Source: an uncultured Eubacteriales bacterium (lineage in GTDB: Bacteria; Bacillota; Clostridia; Oscillospirales; CAG-382). From it: 8,853 nucleotides of DNA. A model generated the notes under the pieces. That model ran no database searches and was not told the origin of the DNA. It saw nothing but the letters and a program-made list of their open reading frames with translations. Below are positions 1 to 6,793 of the stretch, in pieces; position 1 is the stretch's first letter; every line of letters starts with the position of its first letter. Location of the stretch: positions 1 to 8,853 of the forward strand of contig USHI01000051.1 of the NCBI GenBank assembly GCA_900554405.1, read 5' to 3'. The position numbers and the translations under genes are program-made.

Positions 1-1077
1 ACATTCTCGCAGGCGCTCGTTAATTCCTGCAACCCGGCTTTCGTTTATGTCGGCACGTCCGTCGGCACAACGCTGTTCAAAAAGTATTTCGAGGAATTCG
101 GCTACACCAAGCCGACCGGCAGCAATATCACCGGCGAAGCCTCCACGATATATTTCGGAACGACGGGGACCCAGTTCGAAGCCTTGGAGCTTGCCGTGTA
201 TTCCTTCGGGCAGACCTTCAAGGTCACGCCTTTGCAGCATATACGCGCGCTTTCGGCTGTTGCCAACGGCGGCAGGCTCGTTGTGCCGCACACCGTGAAA
301 TCGCTTGTGGATAATTACGGCAATGTCGTAAAGACGTTCGAATATGCTTCCGACCGCCAGGTCATTTCGGCGCAGACCTCCGAAACGATCTGCCGCATAC
401 TTACGAATTCCACAAAAAACGCCTGCGTTTCTGGTTATAACGTTATCTCCAAAACCGGCACCTCCGAAAAGCGCGATACCGAACGTAAGGACGATTACAT
501 ATCCTCCTGCGTTACGTTCGCACCCGCGGAAGACCCGCAGATAGCAATACTTGTTCTTGTGGATGAACCGACCCAGGGCAAGCACTTCGGCGGTCAGGTC
601 GCCGCGCCGATCGTTTCGAATATCCTTTCCGAGGTTCTTCCGCATCTCGGCATTGCGCCCGACGGCGGTGAAAGCGAAACCGTAAAGATACCCGATTACC
701 GCACGCTCTCCGTAGAAAACGCAAAAAGCGCAGCGGAAAGCGCCGGTCTGAAGTGCATTGTAAAGGGCAGCGGCGAACGCGTTGTCGACCAGATGCCGCG
801 CATGGATTCCGCCGTCACGAAGGACGGCGTTGTGATACTCTATACCTCCGGTGCGGATGTTGTGGCGGATGTCAGTGTGCCCGATCTGAAGGGCAAAACT
901 CCCACCGCAGCCATAAAGGCTCTGCTGAACAGCAATCTTAACGTGAAGGTGTCCGGCATATTCAATAATGATTATAAAAACTGCCATGTAAAAGCGCAGT
1001 CGGTCGCCGCGGGCGAAAAGGTATACCCGGGCACCGTGATAACCATCGAATTCATTTACGAGGAATCCATAGAATGA
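1..1077 (+). CDS. ftsI: Class B penicillin-binding protein (FtsI/SpoVD family), 3' part, with two PASTA domains
   Basis: D,D-transpeptidase that cross-links septal or spore peptidoglycan outside the membrane. The frame is open from base 1, so the N-terminal membrane anchor, dimerisation domain and SxxK active-site serine lie outside the window; 358 residues remain. Visible residues: the SxN motif (Ser-Cys-Asn, residues 9-11, bases 25-33), an AVYSFGQ..VTPLQ segment typical of the family, and the KTGTSEK box (residues 151-157, bases 451-471). The C-terminus carries two PASTA-like repeats, at about residues 228-282 (starting VKIPDY) and 291-353 (starting VSVPDL, ending VITIEF). PASTA tails are typical of Gram-positive SpoVD and PBP2x. 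The stop overlaps the murF start (ATGA). FtsI versus SpoVD cannot be decided without the N-terminus and a genome-wide count of paralogues; the family call itself is secure. Confidence 0.95.
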   Translation, partial: TFSQALVNSCNPAFVYVGTSVGTTLFKKYFEEFGYTKPTGSNITGEASTIYFGTTGTQFEALELAVYSFGQTFKVTPLQHIRALSAVANGGRLVVPHTVKSLVDNYGNVVKTFEYASDRQVISAQTSETICRILTNSTKNACVSGYNVISKTGTSEKRDTERKDDYISSCVTFAPAEDPQIAILVLVDEPTQGKHFGGQVAAPIVSNILSEVLPHLGIAPDGGESETVKIPDYRTLSVENAKSAAESAGLKCIVKGSGERVVDQMPRMDSAVTKDGVVILYTSGADVVADVSVPDLKGKTPTAAIKALLNSNLNVKVSGIFNNDYKNCHVKAQSVAAGEKVYPGTVITIEFIYEESIE

Positions 1078-2417
1078 CGACCGATCTTTATACGATAGCG
1101 CGTGTCTGCGGCGGTACGCTCGCCCCCGGCGCAAACGGCGCACGGCGTGTCTGCGGCTTTTATACCGACAGCCGCACGGCGGAAAAAGAAAAAATATTCC
1201 TTGCGATAAAGGGCGAGCATTTCGACGGCAATTCCTTTGCGGGTGCGCTCGTGCAGGGCGGGCATGCCGCCATTGTGAGCGAGCCTTCGGCAGCCGTGCG
1301 GGGCGATGTGATACTCGTGCGCGATGTTCGCGCCGCTTTGCTTACCCTTGCGAGGTACTATCGCGAAAATGTCATTTCCGGGGTGAAGGTGGTCGGCGTT
1401 ACCGGCTCTGTCGGCAAGACTACCACAAAGGAAATGATCGCACTTGCGCTTTCGGCAACAGAAAAGGTGTTCAAAACGCCCGGCAATGCCAACAGCCTGC
1501 TCGGGCTGCCGATATCGCTGCTTTCGGTGCCGGAGGATGCCGATCCCGCCGTGCTTGAAATGGGCATAAACCAGCCCGGCGAAATGGAAAGGCTTTCCTC
1601 GGCTGCAATGCCGGATATTTCCGTTGTGACAAATATCGGGCATTCGCATATAGAGTTTTTTGGCACGAGAAAGGCAATCTGCGCGGAAAAACTTCGTGTC
1701 GCTTCACACTCCGCGCCCGGCTCGAAGATCCTGCTTTGCACGGATGAACCGCTTCTTGCGGGGCGGGAAAGCGTTTACGGTGCACGGGTCGTCGCAGTTT
1801 CCGCAGCTTCGCCGAGTGCTTACGCATATGCGACCGATGTGGTGGATACGGCAAACGGACTTTCCTTCACCGCGCATATCGGCGGCGGGGAATATCCGGT
1901 TTCGCTGCCGGCCGGCGGGCGGCATTTCCTGCTCAATACGCTAGATGCTCTGGCTGTGTGCGCGCTTTCGGGCGCCGATGTTTCTGCCGGCGCAAAGGCG
2001 CTTTGCGGTTACAGGAGCGACGGCAAACGTCAGTATATATACACAAGCGGCGGGCACACGGTAATATCCGATTGCTACAACGCATCGCCGGAATCGGTTG
2101 CCGCCGCGCTTTCGGTGCTTTCCAAAGCCGGGGGCAGGCGGATCGCCGTGCTCGGCGATATGCTCGAGCTCGGTGCGAGTGCCGGCGAGCTTCACCGCGA
2201 GGTCGGCAGAGCCGTTGCCGGCAATGCCGATGTATTGGTCACATACGGCACACTGGCACGCTTTATCGCCGAAACGGCTGCGGTACCGGAGGTATACAGC
2301 TTTGCGCAGGATGACCGCGCGGGGCTTGCGGAGTTTTTATCCTCGTTTGTCATGCCGGGGGATACCGTGCTTTACAAGGCAAGCAACGGTATGCGCCTTT
2401 CGGAGCTGATCATATAA
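1074..2417 (+). CDS. murF: UDP-N-acetylmuramoyl-tripeptide--D-alanyl-D-alanine ligase MurF
   Basis: Cytoplasmic ATP-dependent ligase that adds D-Ala-D-Ala to UDP-MurNAc-tripeptide, the last soluble step of the peptidoglycan precursor pathway. At 447 residues it is full length. The N-terminal substrate domain includes FYTDSR (residues 29-34). The central ATPase domain has the Mur-ligase P-loop GVTGSVGKTTTK (108-119), EMGINQPGEM (162-171) and the NIGHSHIEFFG stretch (187-197) with the conserved His. The C-terminal domain has DCYNASPES (333-341) and GDMLELG (361-367), and ends with SNGMRLSEL; the YNA(N/S)P and GDMLELG signatures separate MurF from MurC, MurD and MurE. The ATG overlaps the upstream stop by four bases. 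A GAGGAA ribosome site at 1060-1065 sits inside the penicillin-binding protein gene, eight bases before the start, indicating translational coupling. MurE, which usually precedes MurF, is not here. Confidence 0.97.
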   Translation: MTTDLYTIARVCGGTLAPGANGARRVCGFYTDSRTAEKEKIFLAIKGEHFDGNSFAGALVQGGHAAIVSEPSAAVRGDVILVRDVRAALLTLARYYRENVISGVKVVGVTGSVGKTTTKEMIALALSATEKVFKTPGNANSLLGLPISLLSVPEDADPAVLEMGINQPGEMERLSSAAMPDISVVTNIGHSHIEFFGTRKAICAEKLRVASHSAPGSKILLCTDEPLLAGRESVYGARVVAVSAASPSAYAYATDVVDTANGLSFTAHIGGGEYPVSLPAGGRHFLLNTLDALAVCALSGADVSAGAKALCGYRSDGKRQYIYTSGGHTVISDCYNASPESVAAALSVLSKAGGRRIAVLGDMLELGASAGELHREVGRAVAGNADVLVTYGTLARFIAETAAVPEVYSFAQDDRAGLAEFLSSFVMPGDTVLYKASNGMRLSELII

Positions 2418-2441
2418 ACAAAGAAAGTACAGGTCGTTTTT

Positions 2442-3449
2442 ATGGATATCCGCATTCTTGCCGCCATTGCCGCGGGGGTGGCGTTTGTTATCGCCGCAGT
2501 GCTGTATAAAATATTCATCCCGGTGCTCCGCAAGGTAAAGCTCGGGCAGAAGATATTGGAGATCGGGCCTTCCTGGCATAAATGCAAGGAGGGCACTCCC
2601 ACGCTCGGCGGTCTGTTATTCACGCTGGCTGCGCTTGCCGCGATAGCCGCCGCATACGCCTTCGGTAAGGATGGCAGGCTCGGCATTACACCACTTGCGC
2701 TTGTTTTCGGTTTTGCTCTTCTGAACGGGCTTATCGGGTTCGTGGATGATTATGTCAAGCTGTTCAAAAAGCGCAATAAAGGGCTTTCGGCAGGTCAGAA
2801 GCTTGTTCTGCAGTTCCTTGCGGGCGCGCTCTACCTGTGGTTCGCGGTCACTTACGGCAATTGCGATACGGATATCGCCCTTCCCTGGGGCGGCGTGCTC
2901 CGCTGCGGAGTGTTCTATTATGTCATAATGCTGCTCGCGATGACATATATAACAAACTGCGCGAACCTCACGGATGGGATCGACGGTCTTGCCGGGAGCA
3001 TTGCGTTTATTATCGGCGTTACGTTCTTTATATTCGGCATTAACGGCGGCGGTGCGGAAATGGCAATACTTTCCGCGGCTGTCTGCGGTGCGCTTGCCGC
3101 GTTTCTCATATTCAATTTCCACCCCGCAAAGATATTCATGGGCGATACCGGTTCGCTCTTTCTCGGCGGATATGCCGTCGGGCTTGCAATGCTTACCGGC
3201 TCCGAATTCATATTGCTCCCGATATCGGCGCTGTGGATAATGGAAGGGCTTTCGGTAGTCATACAGGTCATTTCTTTCAAGCTCACCGGGAAGCGTGTAT
3301 TCAAAATGAGTCCCATCCACCACCATTTCGAAAAATGCGGGTGGAGCGAGGTAAAAATAGTAGCGGTGTTTTCGCTTGTGACGGCGCTTTTCTGCGCGCT
3401 GGCTTACTGGCTTATGAGCATGAATGCCGCAAATACGATCCTTCAATAA
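2442..3449 (+). CDS. mraY: Phospho-N-acetylmuramoyl-pentapeptide-transferase MraY
   Basis: Polytopic membrane enzyme that transfers phospho-MurNAc-pentapeptide from UDP to undecaprenyl phosphate, making lipid I on the inner face of the membrane. The 335 residues match the family length. Diagnostic residues are all present: GTPTLGG (51-57), the Asp pair in VDDYVK (101-106), NLTDGIDGL (175-183) with its conserved Asp, FMGDTGS (232-238) and the triple-His motif in SPIHHHFE (290-297). Many hydrophobic segments fit about ten helices, beginning at residues 5-29. The ATG follows murF after 24 bases; the ribosome site is weak, with only an AGG at 2431-2433, so efficient translation may rely on coupling. 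In many Firmicutes murD comes next, but here ftsW follows directly. Confidence 0.97.
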   Translation: MDIRILAAIAAGVAFVIAAVLYKIFIPVLRKVKLGQKILEIGPSWHKCKEGTPTLGGLLFTLAALAAIAAAYAFGKDGRLGITPLALVFGFALLNGLIGFVDDYVKLFKKRNKGLSAGQKLVLQFLAGALYLWFAVTYGNCDTDIALPWGGVLRCGVFYYVIMLLAMTYITNCANLTDGIDGLAGSIAFIIGVTFFIFGINGGGAEMAILSAAVCGALAAFLIFNFHPAKIFMGDTGSLFLGGYAVGLAMLTGSEFILLPISALWIMEGLSVVIQVISFKLTGKRVFKMSPIHHHFEKCGWSEVKIVAVFSLVTALFCALAYWLMSMNAANTILQ

Positions 3450-3468
3450 AGGATAACAGGAGCTTTTT

Positions 3469-4698
3469 ATGCCCGAACAGGAAAACAATCCGGCTGTTGC
3501 GCCCGAACCCGTCCCTGCGGCGCATCCGCGCAAAAAGGAACGCTTTACACAAAACAAAATATATCGCCTTATCGGCGAGGTGGACCGCCCGTTCCTCATT
3601 GTCGTCATCGCGCTCGTGTGCCTCGGCTCGGTAATGGTGTTTTCGGCATCCTATGCCGTGTGCGAAACGCGCTTCGGTGATTCCTATCTGTTTGCCCGCA
3701 GGCAGCTTGTGTTTGTCGGGCTCGGGATCGTCACGCTCGCCTTTGTCGCGCGGTTCGATTACCGTGTTCTGAAAAGATTTGCGTATATCGGCTATGTCGT
3801 CACGCTCGGGCTTAATTTCCTTGTTCGCTTCTTCGGCGAAACAAAGAACGGCGCAACCCGCTGGTTTTCCATTATGGGCGTGGAATTTCAGCCCTCCGAG
3901 CTGCTAAAATTCTTTCTTGTCCTCTCCATGGCGACATATATAAGCAACCACCAGAGAGATATGCGTTCGATCCGCAAGGGCGTTCTTCCGCTTGTAATGC
4001 TCGGCGTGCCGGCAGCGCTGGCAACATTTACCCAAAACCACCTTTCGGCAACGATAATCATGCTGATGCTCACCTTTGTGATGGTGTGGCTATCGGGCTG
4101 CAAGGGTTCATATCTCGGTATAGTTGCGGGCTCGGCGGCGCTTATGGTCGTGTTTGTGCTCACGTTGGGTATCGGGCTGATCGAAAAATTCGTTCCTCAC
4201 GCCTTTACCCGCATTCAGATCTGGCAGGATCCGTTTGCATATATGTCCTATGATACCGGCGGCAAGGGCTGGCAGCCCGCGCAATCGCTGTATGCCATAA
4301 GCTCGGGCGGGTTCTGGGGGCTTGGCTTGGGAAGAAGCAACCAGAAGCACGGCTTCCTTCCGGAACCGCAGAACGATTACATATTCGCGATACTCTGCGA
4401 GGAACTCGGGTTCTTCGGGGTAATATGCGTTATCGCGCTGTTTGCGGTTTTTGCGTGGCGCGGGTATTATATCGCGAAAAACGCTCCGAACCGCTTCTGC
4501 TCCGCGCTCACGCTCGGGATAGTTTCGCAGGTCGTTATTCAGGTTATACTAAACCTCGCCGTCGTTACCAACACCATACCGAGCACCGGCATAAGCCTTC
4601 CGTTTTTCAGTTACGGCGGAACCTCGCTTATGATACTGCTTGCCGAAATGGGCATAGTGCTTTCGATATCGCGCTATTCCTATATCGAACAGGGCTGA
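3469..4698 (+). CDS. ftsW: SEDS-family peptidoglycan glycosyltransferase FtsW
   Basis: Integral membrane polymerase that strings lipid II into glycan strands at the division site, together with a class B penicillin-binding protein. 409 residues. A 35-40 residue cytoplasmic tail, rich in Pro, Glu and Lys, precedes the first helix (about 41-60). SEDS signatures: FSASY (58-62), NGATRWF (127-133), VEFQPSELLK (138-147), the loop PEPQNDYIFA (298-307) whose Asp303 aligns with the proposed catalytic Asp of RodA/FtsW, and PSTGISLPFFSYGG (371-384), which favours FtsW/SpoVE over RodA. The segment at 188-196 reads TQNHLSATI where a QPD or EPH motif with proline is usual. A good ribosome site, CAGGAG at 3457-3462, lies six bases before the ATG. 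The partner transpeptidase is the first gene of the window. SpoVE is the alternative name if this is a sporulation paralogue. Confidence 0.95.
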   Translation: MPEQENNPAVAPEPVPAAHPRKKERFTQNKIYRLIGEVDRPFLIVVIALVCLGSVMVFSASYAVCETRFGDSYLFARRQLVFVGLGIVTLAFVARFDYRVLKRFAYIGYVVTLGLNFLVRFFGETKNGATRWFSIMGVEFQPSELLKFFLVLSMATYISNHQRDMRSIRKGVLPLVMLGVPAALATFTQNHLSATIIMLMLTFVMVWLSGCKGSYLGIVAGSAALMVVFVLTLGIGLIEKFVPHAFTRIQIWQDPFAYMSYDTGGKGWQPAQSLYAISSGGFWGLGLGRSNQKHGFLPEPQNDYIFAILCEELGFFGVICVIALFAVFAWRGYYIAKNAPNRFCSALTLGIVSQVVIQVILNLAVVTNTIPSTGISLPFFSYGGTSLMILLAEMGIVLSISRYSYIEQG

Positions 4699-4720
4699 AC
4701 CCCGAAAGGAACCGATATTC

Positions 4721-5827
4721 ATGAAAATCATACTTTGCGGCGGCGGCACGAGCGGACACGTCAACCCCGCACTCAATATCGCAAAACGTATATCCGAACG
4801 TACACAGGCGGAAATCGCCTTTATCGGAACAAAGCACGGCATCGAAAGCACGCTTGTTCCGAAGGCGGGCTATCCGATAAGCTTTGTGGAGGTAAGCGGC
4901 TTTTCCCGCAGGCTCACGCCGAAGAATATCAAGGCGGCGTGGCACGCAGTTACATCCGTGCATGAGGCAAAAAGGATCATACGCGAGTTTTCGCCGGATC
5001 TTGTTATCGGCACGGGCGGGTATGTTTCCTGGCCGACAGTCAAGGCGGCATCAAAGCTCCGTATACCGACACTTATCCACGAGCAGAACGCTTATCCGGG
5101 CGTAACAACGAAGATGCTTTCCAAAATAGCCGACCGTGTCTGTATCTCCTTCGAGGGCAGCCGCAGGTTTTTCGATGAATCCGTTGCGCCGAAGCTTGTG
5201 CTCACCGGCAACCCGGTCATTGTGGATAACCTTACCCGCGAGGAAGCACGCGCACGCCTGGGGCTTTCTGCAGATGAACCGTATATTCTTTCCTTCGGCG
5301 GCAGCATGGGCGCCGAAAAGGTGAACGAGCTTGTTTTCGGTCTGATCGAAAGGCTTTCGCTGCCGCAGAATATCCGCCATACACACGCTGTCGGCAGGGT
5401 AGGGTGGGAAAAGTTTTCCGCCATGGCAGCCGAAAAGGGCTTCGAAAACCACAAAAACCTTTCCGTGCGTGAATATATTTACGATATGCCGGTGCATCAG
5501 GCGGCGGCTGATGTGATTATCTGCCGTGCCGGCGCGATGACGCTTGCGGAGCTTGCCGTGCGCGCTGCGGCGGCGGTGCTGATCCCCAGCCCGAACGTAA
5601 CGGCGGATCACCAGTATAAAAATGCAAGGCTGCTTGCCGATTCCGGCGCGGCGGTCGTATACCGCGAAAGCGAGCTTTCGCCAGAGCTGCTCACGACGAC
5701 GGTCTCGGAGCTGCTTTCCAACCCGAACAAGCGCCGCAGGATGCAGGAAAGCATAAAGAGATTCGCGCTTCCGGATGCCGTCGATGCCATTGCCGACAAC
5801 GCGCCCGCGCTTGTTCAAAAGCGGTAA
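4721..5827 (+). CDS. murG: UDP-GlcNAc--lipid I N-acetylglucosaminyltransferase MurG
   Basis: Peripheral GT28-family glycosyltransferase on the inner face of the membrane that adds GlcNAc to lipid I, producing lipid II, the substrate of FtsW. 368 residues, normal length. The N-terminal lipid-acceptor domain opens with the glycine-rich loop GGGTSGHVNPAL (7-18), with His13 in the catalytic position, and contains GTGGYVSWP (97-105) and HEQNAYPG (120-127). The C-terminal UDP-GlcNAc domain has GGSMGA (193-198), CRAGAMTLAEL (268-278) with the Glu expected to bind the ribose, and DHQYKNA (296-302). It starts 22 bases after the ftsW stop with AAAGGA at 4705-4710 as ribosome site, ten bases from the ATG. 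All key motifs are intact. Confidence 0.97.
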   Translation: MKIILCGGGTSGHVNPALNIAKRISERTQAEIAFIGTKHGIESTLVPKAGYPISFVEVSGFSRRLTPKNIKAAWHAVTSVHEAKRIIREFSPDLVIGTGGYVSWPTVKAASKLRIPTLIHEQNAYPGVTTKMLSKIADRVCISFEGSRRFFDESVAPKLVLTGNPVIVDNLTREEARARLGLSADEPYILSFGGSMGAEKVNELVFGLIERLSLPQNIRHTHAVGRVGWEKFSAMAAEKGFENHKNLSVREYIYDMPVHQAAADVIICRAGAMTLAELAVRAAAAVLIPSPNVTADHQYKNARLLADSGAAVVYRESELSPELLTTTVSELLSNPNKRRRMQESIKRFALPDAVDAIADNAPALVQKR

Positions 5828-5845
5828 AAACACGGAAAGTAAAAA

Positions 5846-5855
5846 AGAGGGGGAG
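5846..5855 (+). promoter_or_regulatory. Ribosome binding site deciding the GTG start of ftsQ
   Basis: The purine run AGAGGGGGAG lies nine bases before the GTG at 5865. Another GTG at 5855 overlaps this site and opens only a short frame, so 5865 is preferred; the TGA at 5856-5858 closes the ftsQ frame upstream. Confidence 0.7.
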
Positions 5856-5864
5856 TGAACGCCG

Positions 5865-6656
5865 GTGAAGAAGCAGTACTTCGTGCGGAAGAATGTCGCG
5901 CTTATCGAAGCGCAGCAGCGGCAGGAAAAAAAGCGCGCGCGCCGCACGGCGCTTTATATTGCGATATTTGTCGCAGTCGCACTGATATTCATCGGGGTCT
6001 GCTTTGCCGTTTTTCTTCGTATAAAAACGGTGAATATCACCGGGAGCGAGCATTACCCCGCCGAATCGATATTGGAGCTTTTCCCCGCCGCTGTCGGAGA
6101 TAATATATATTCCTTTACCGCATCCGAAGCGGAGGATGCCATTGTCAGAGCATTGCCGTATATTGCCTCCGTGAAGGTCACACGGAAGCTGCCGACTGTC
6201 GTGAATATCGAGATCAAGGAGGAACAGGCGGTGTTTGCAACGCCGCTTGCGGGTGATGTATATCTTATCGCCGCCGATCTGAAGGTGCTTGAACGGGTAT
6301 CGGCGGATTCCGAAAAATGCGAAGGTCTTATAACGCTTTCGCTCAACAGCATCCGCAGGTGCGTTGTCGGCGAAATACTTGAATTCGTTGATAAACGTAC
6401 CTTCGACGCGGTTTCCGGGCTTTATGCGGATCTGAGCGATAATTATATCGAAAAAAAGATAACCTCGCTCGATGTGCGCTCCCGCTTCGATATTTCCTTC
6501 AGGTATGAGGATCGGTTCGACGTATACTTCGGCGATATGGATAATTCCGATATCAAGGTGCGTTTCCTTGTGGAGATAATCGATCAGCTTTACCCCGATT
6601 CGCGCGGGCGGATCGACGTTTCCGATGCCACGGAGGCATCCGTAAAGCTGTATTGA
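5865..6656 (+). CDS. ftsQ: Cell division protein FtsQ/DivIB
   Basis: Bitopic divisome protein that, with FtsL and FtsB/DivIC, links early and late division proteins and activates septal synthesis. 263 residues. A basic cytoplasmic tail (1-29; Lys/Arg-rich around 21-27) leads to a single membrane helix (about 29-51), then a POTRA domain (about 52-120) starting with IKTVNITGSEHYP and ending LPTVVNIEIKEEQAVF, both characteristic, and a C-terminal beta domain running to the end. The start is GTG at 5865: an in-frame TGA at 5856-5858 rules out anything longer, and a purine-rich site (AGAGGGGGAG, 5846-5855) sits nine bases upstream. It follows murG after 37 bases and is the last gene of the operon before the ftsZ promoter. 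Sequence conservation in this family is low, so the call rests on architecture, POTRA motifs and position. Confidence 0.9.
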   Translation: MKKQYFVRKNVALIEAQQRQEKKRARRTALYIAIFVAVALIFIGVCFAVFLRIKTVNITGSEHYPAESILELFPAAVGDNIYSFTASEAEDAIVRALPYIASVKVTRKLPTVVNIEIKEEQAVFATPLAGDVYLIAADLKVLERVSADSEKCEGLITLSLNSIRRCVVGEILEFVDKRTFDAVSGLYADLSDNYIEKKITSLDVRSRFDISFRYEDRFDVYFGDMDNSDIKVRFLVEIIDQLYPDSRGRIDVSDATEASVKLY

Positions 6657-6657
6657 A

Positions 6658-6678
6658 GCGAAAAAAGGGCTTTTTCGC
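6658..6678 (+). other. Hairpin just past the ftsQ stop
   Basis: GCGAAAAA (6658-6665) and TTTTTCGC (6671-6678) form an eight-pair stem around the loop AGGGC, two bases after the ftsQ stop. It is followed by an A-rich tract, not a T-run, so on the + strand it is not a standard intrinsic terminator. It could protect the 3' end of the transcript or weaken read-through. Role inferred only. Confidence 0.5.
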
Positions 6679-6680
6679 AT

Positions 6681-6701
6681 AAAAAAACGCCGGAATCGGC
6701 G
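6681..6701 (-). terminator. Intrinsic terminator-like hairpin facing the - strand
   Basis: Read on the - strand, the five-pair stem CGCCG/CGGCG (6701-6688) closes on a four-base loop and is followed at once by seven T residues (6687-6681). On the + strand no T-run follows it. It would stop antisense transcription coming from ftsZ before it enters ftsQ. The stem is short, so its strength is uncertain. Confidence 0.5.
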
Positions 6702-6720
6702 AGAAAAATGAAAAAATCAC

Positions 6721-6749
6721 TTGCAATTCCGCACAAAACATATTATTAT
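6721..6749 (+). promoter_or_regulatory. Probable sigma-A-type promoter for ftsZ
   Basis: TTGCAA (6721-6726) as -35 and TATTAT (6744-6749) as -10, separated by exactly 17 bases: four and five of six consensus matches. An overlapping TATAAT at 6747-6752 is an exact -10 match but with a 20-base spacer. The region is AT-rich relative to the neighbouring genes, and transcription would begin about 35-40 bases before ftsZ. It allows ftsZ to be expressed independently of the upstream operon. Confidence 0.65.
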
Positions 6750-6793
6750 AATAACGAGTGAAGTTATAAAGTGCTTTTTTTGGAGGTTACACC

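Noticed and set aside
2616..3608. A 330-codon open frame on the - strand opposite mraY
   Set aside because: Antisense shadow of an unmistakable mraY, lacking any recognisable motif or ribosome site.
5051..5947. A 298-codon open frame on the - strand opposite murG and the ftsQ start
   Set aside because: Antisense to an intact murG; charged, low-coherence translation with no domain signature.
5691..6680. A 329-codon open frame on the - strand opposite ftsQ
   Set aside because: Tempting because ftsQ is less conserved, but the + frame has the membrane helix, POTRA motifs, ribosome site and operon position, while the - frame has none of these.
6745..6750. TATAAT on the - strand inside the ftsZ promoter, suggesting a divergent promoter
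   Set aside because: No acceptable -35 hexamer is found at 16-18 bases upstream on that strand; the match follows from the AT-rich repeat.
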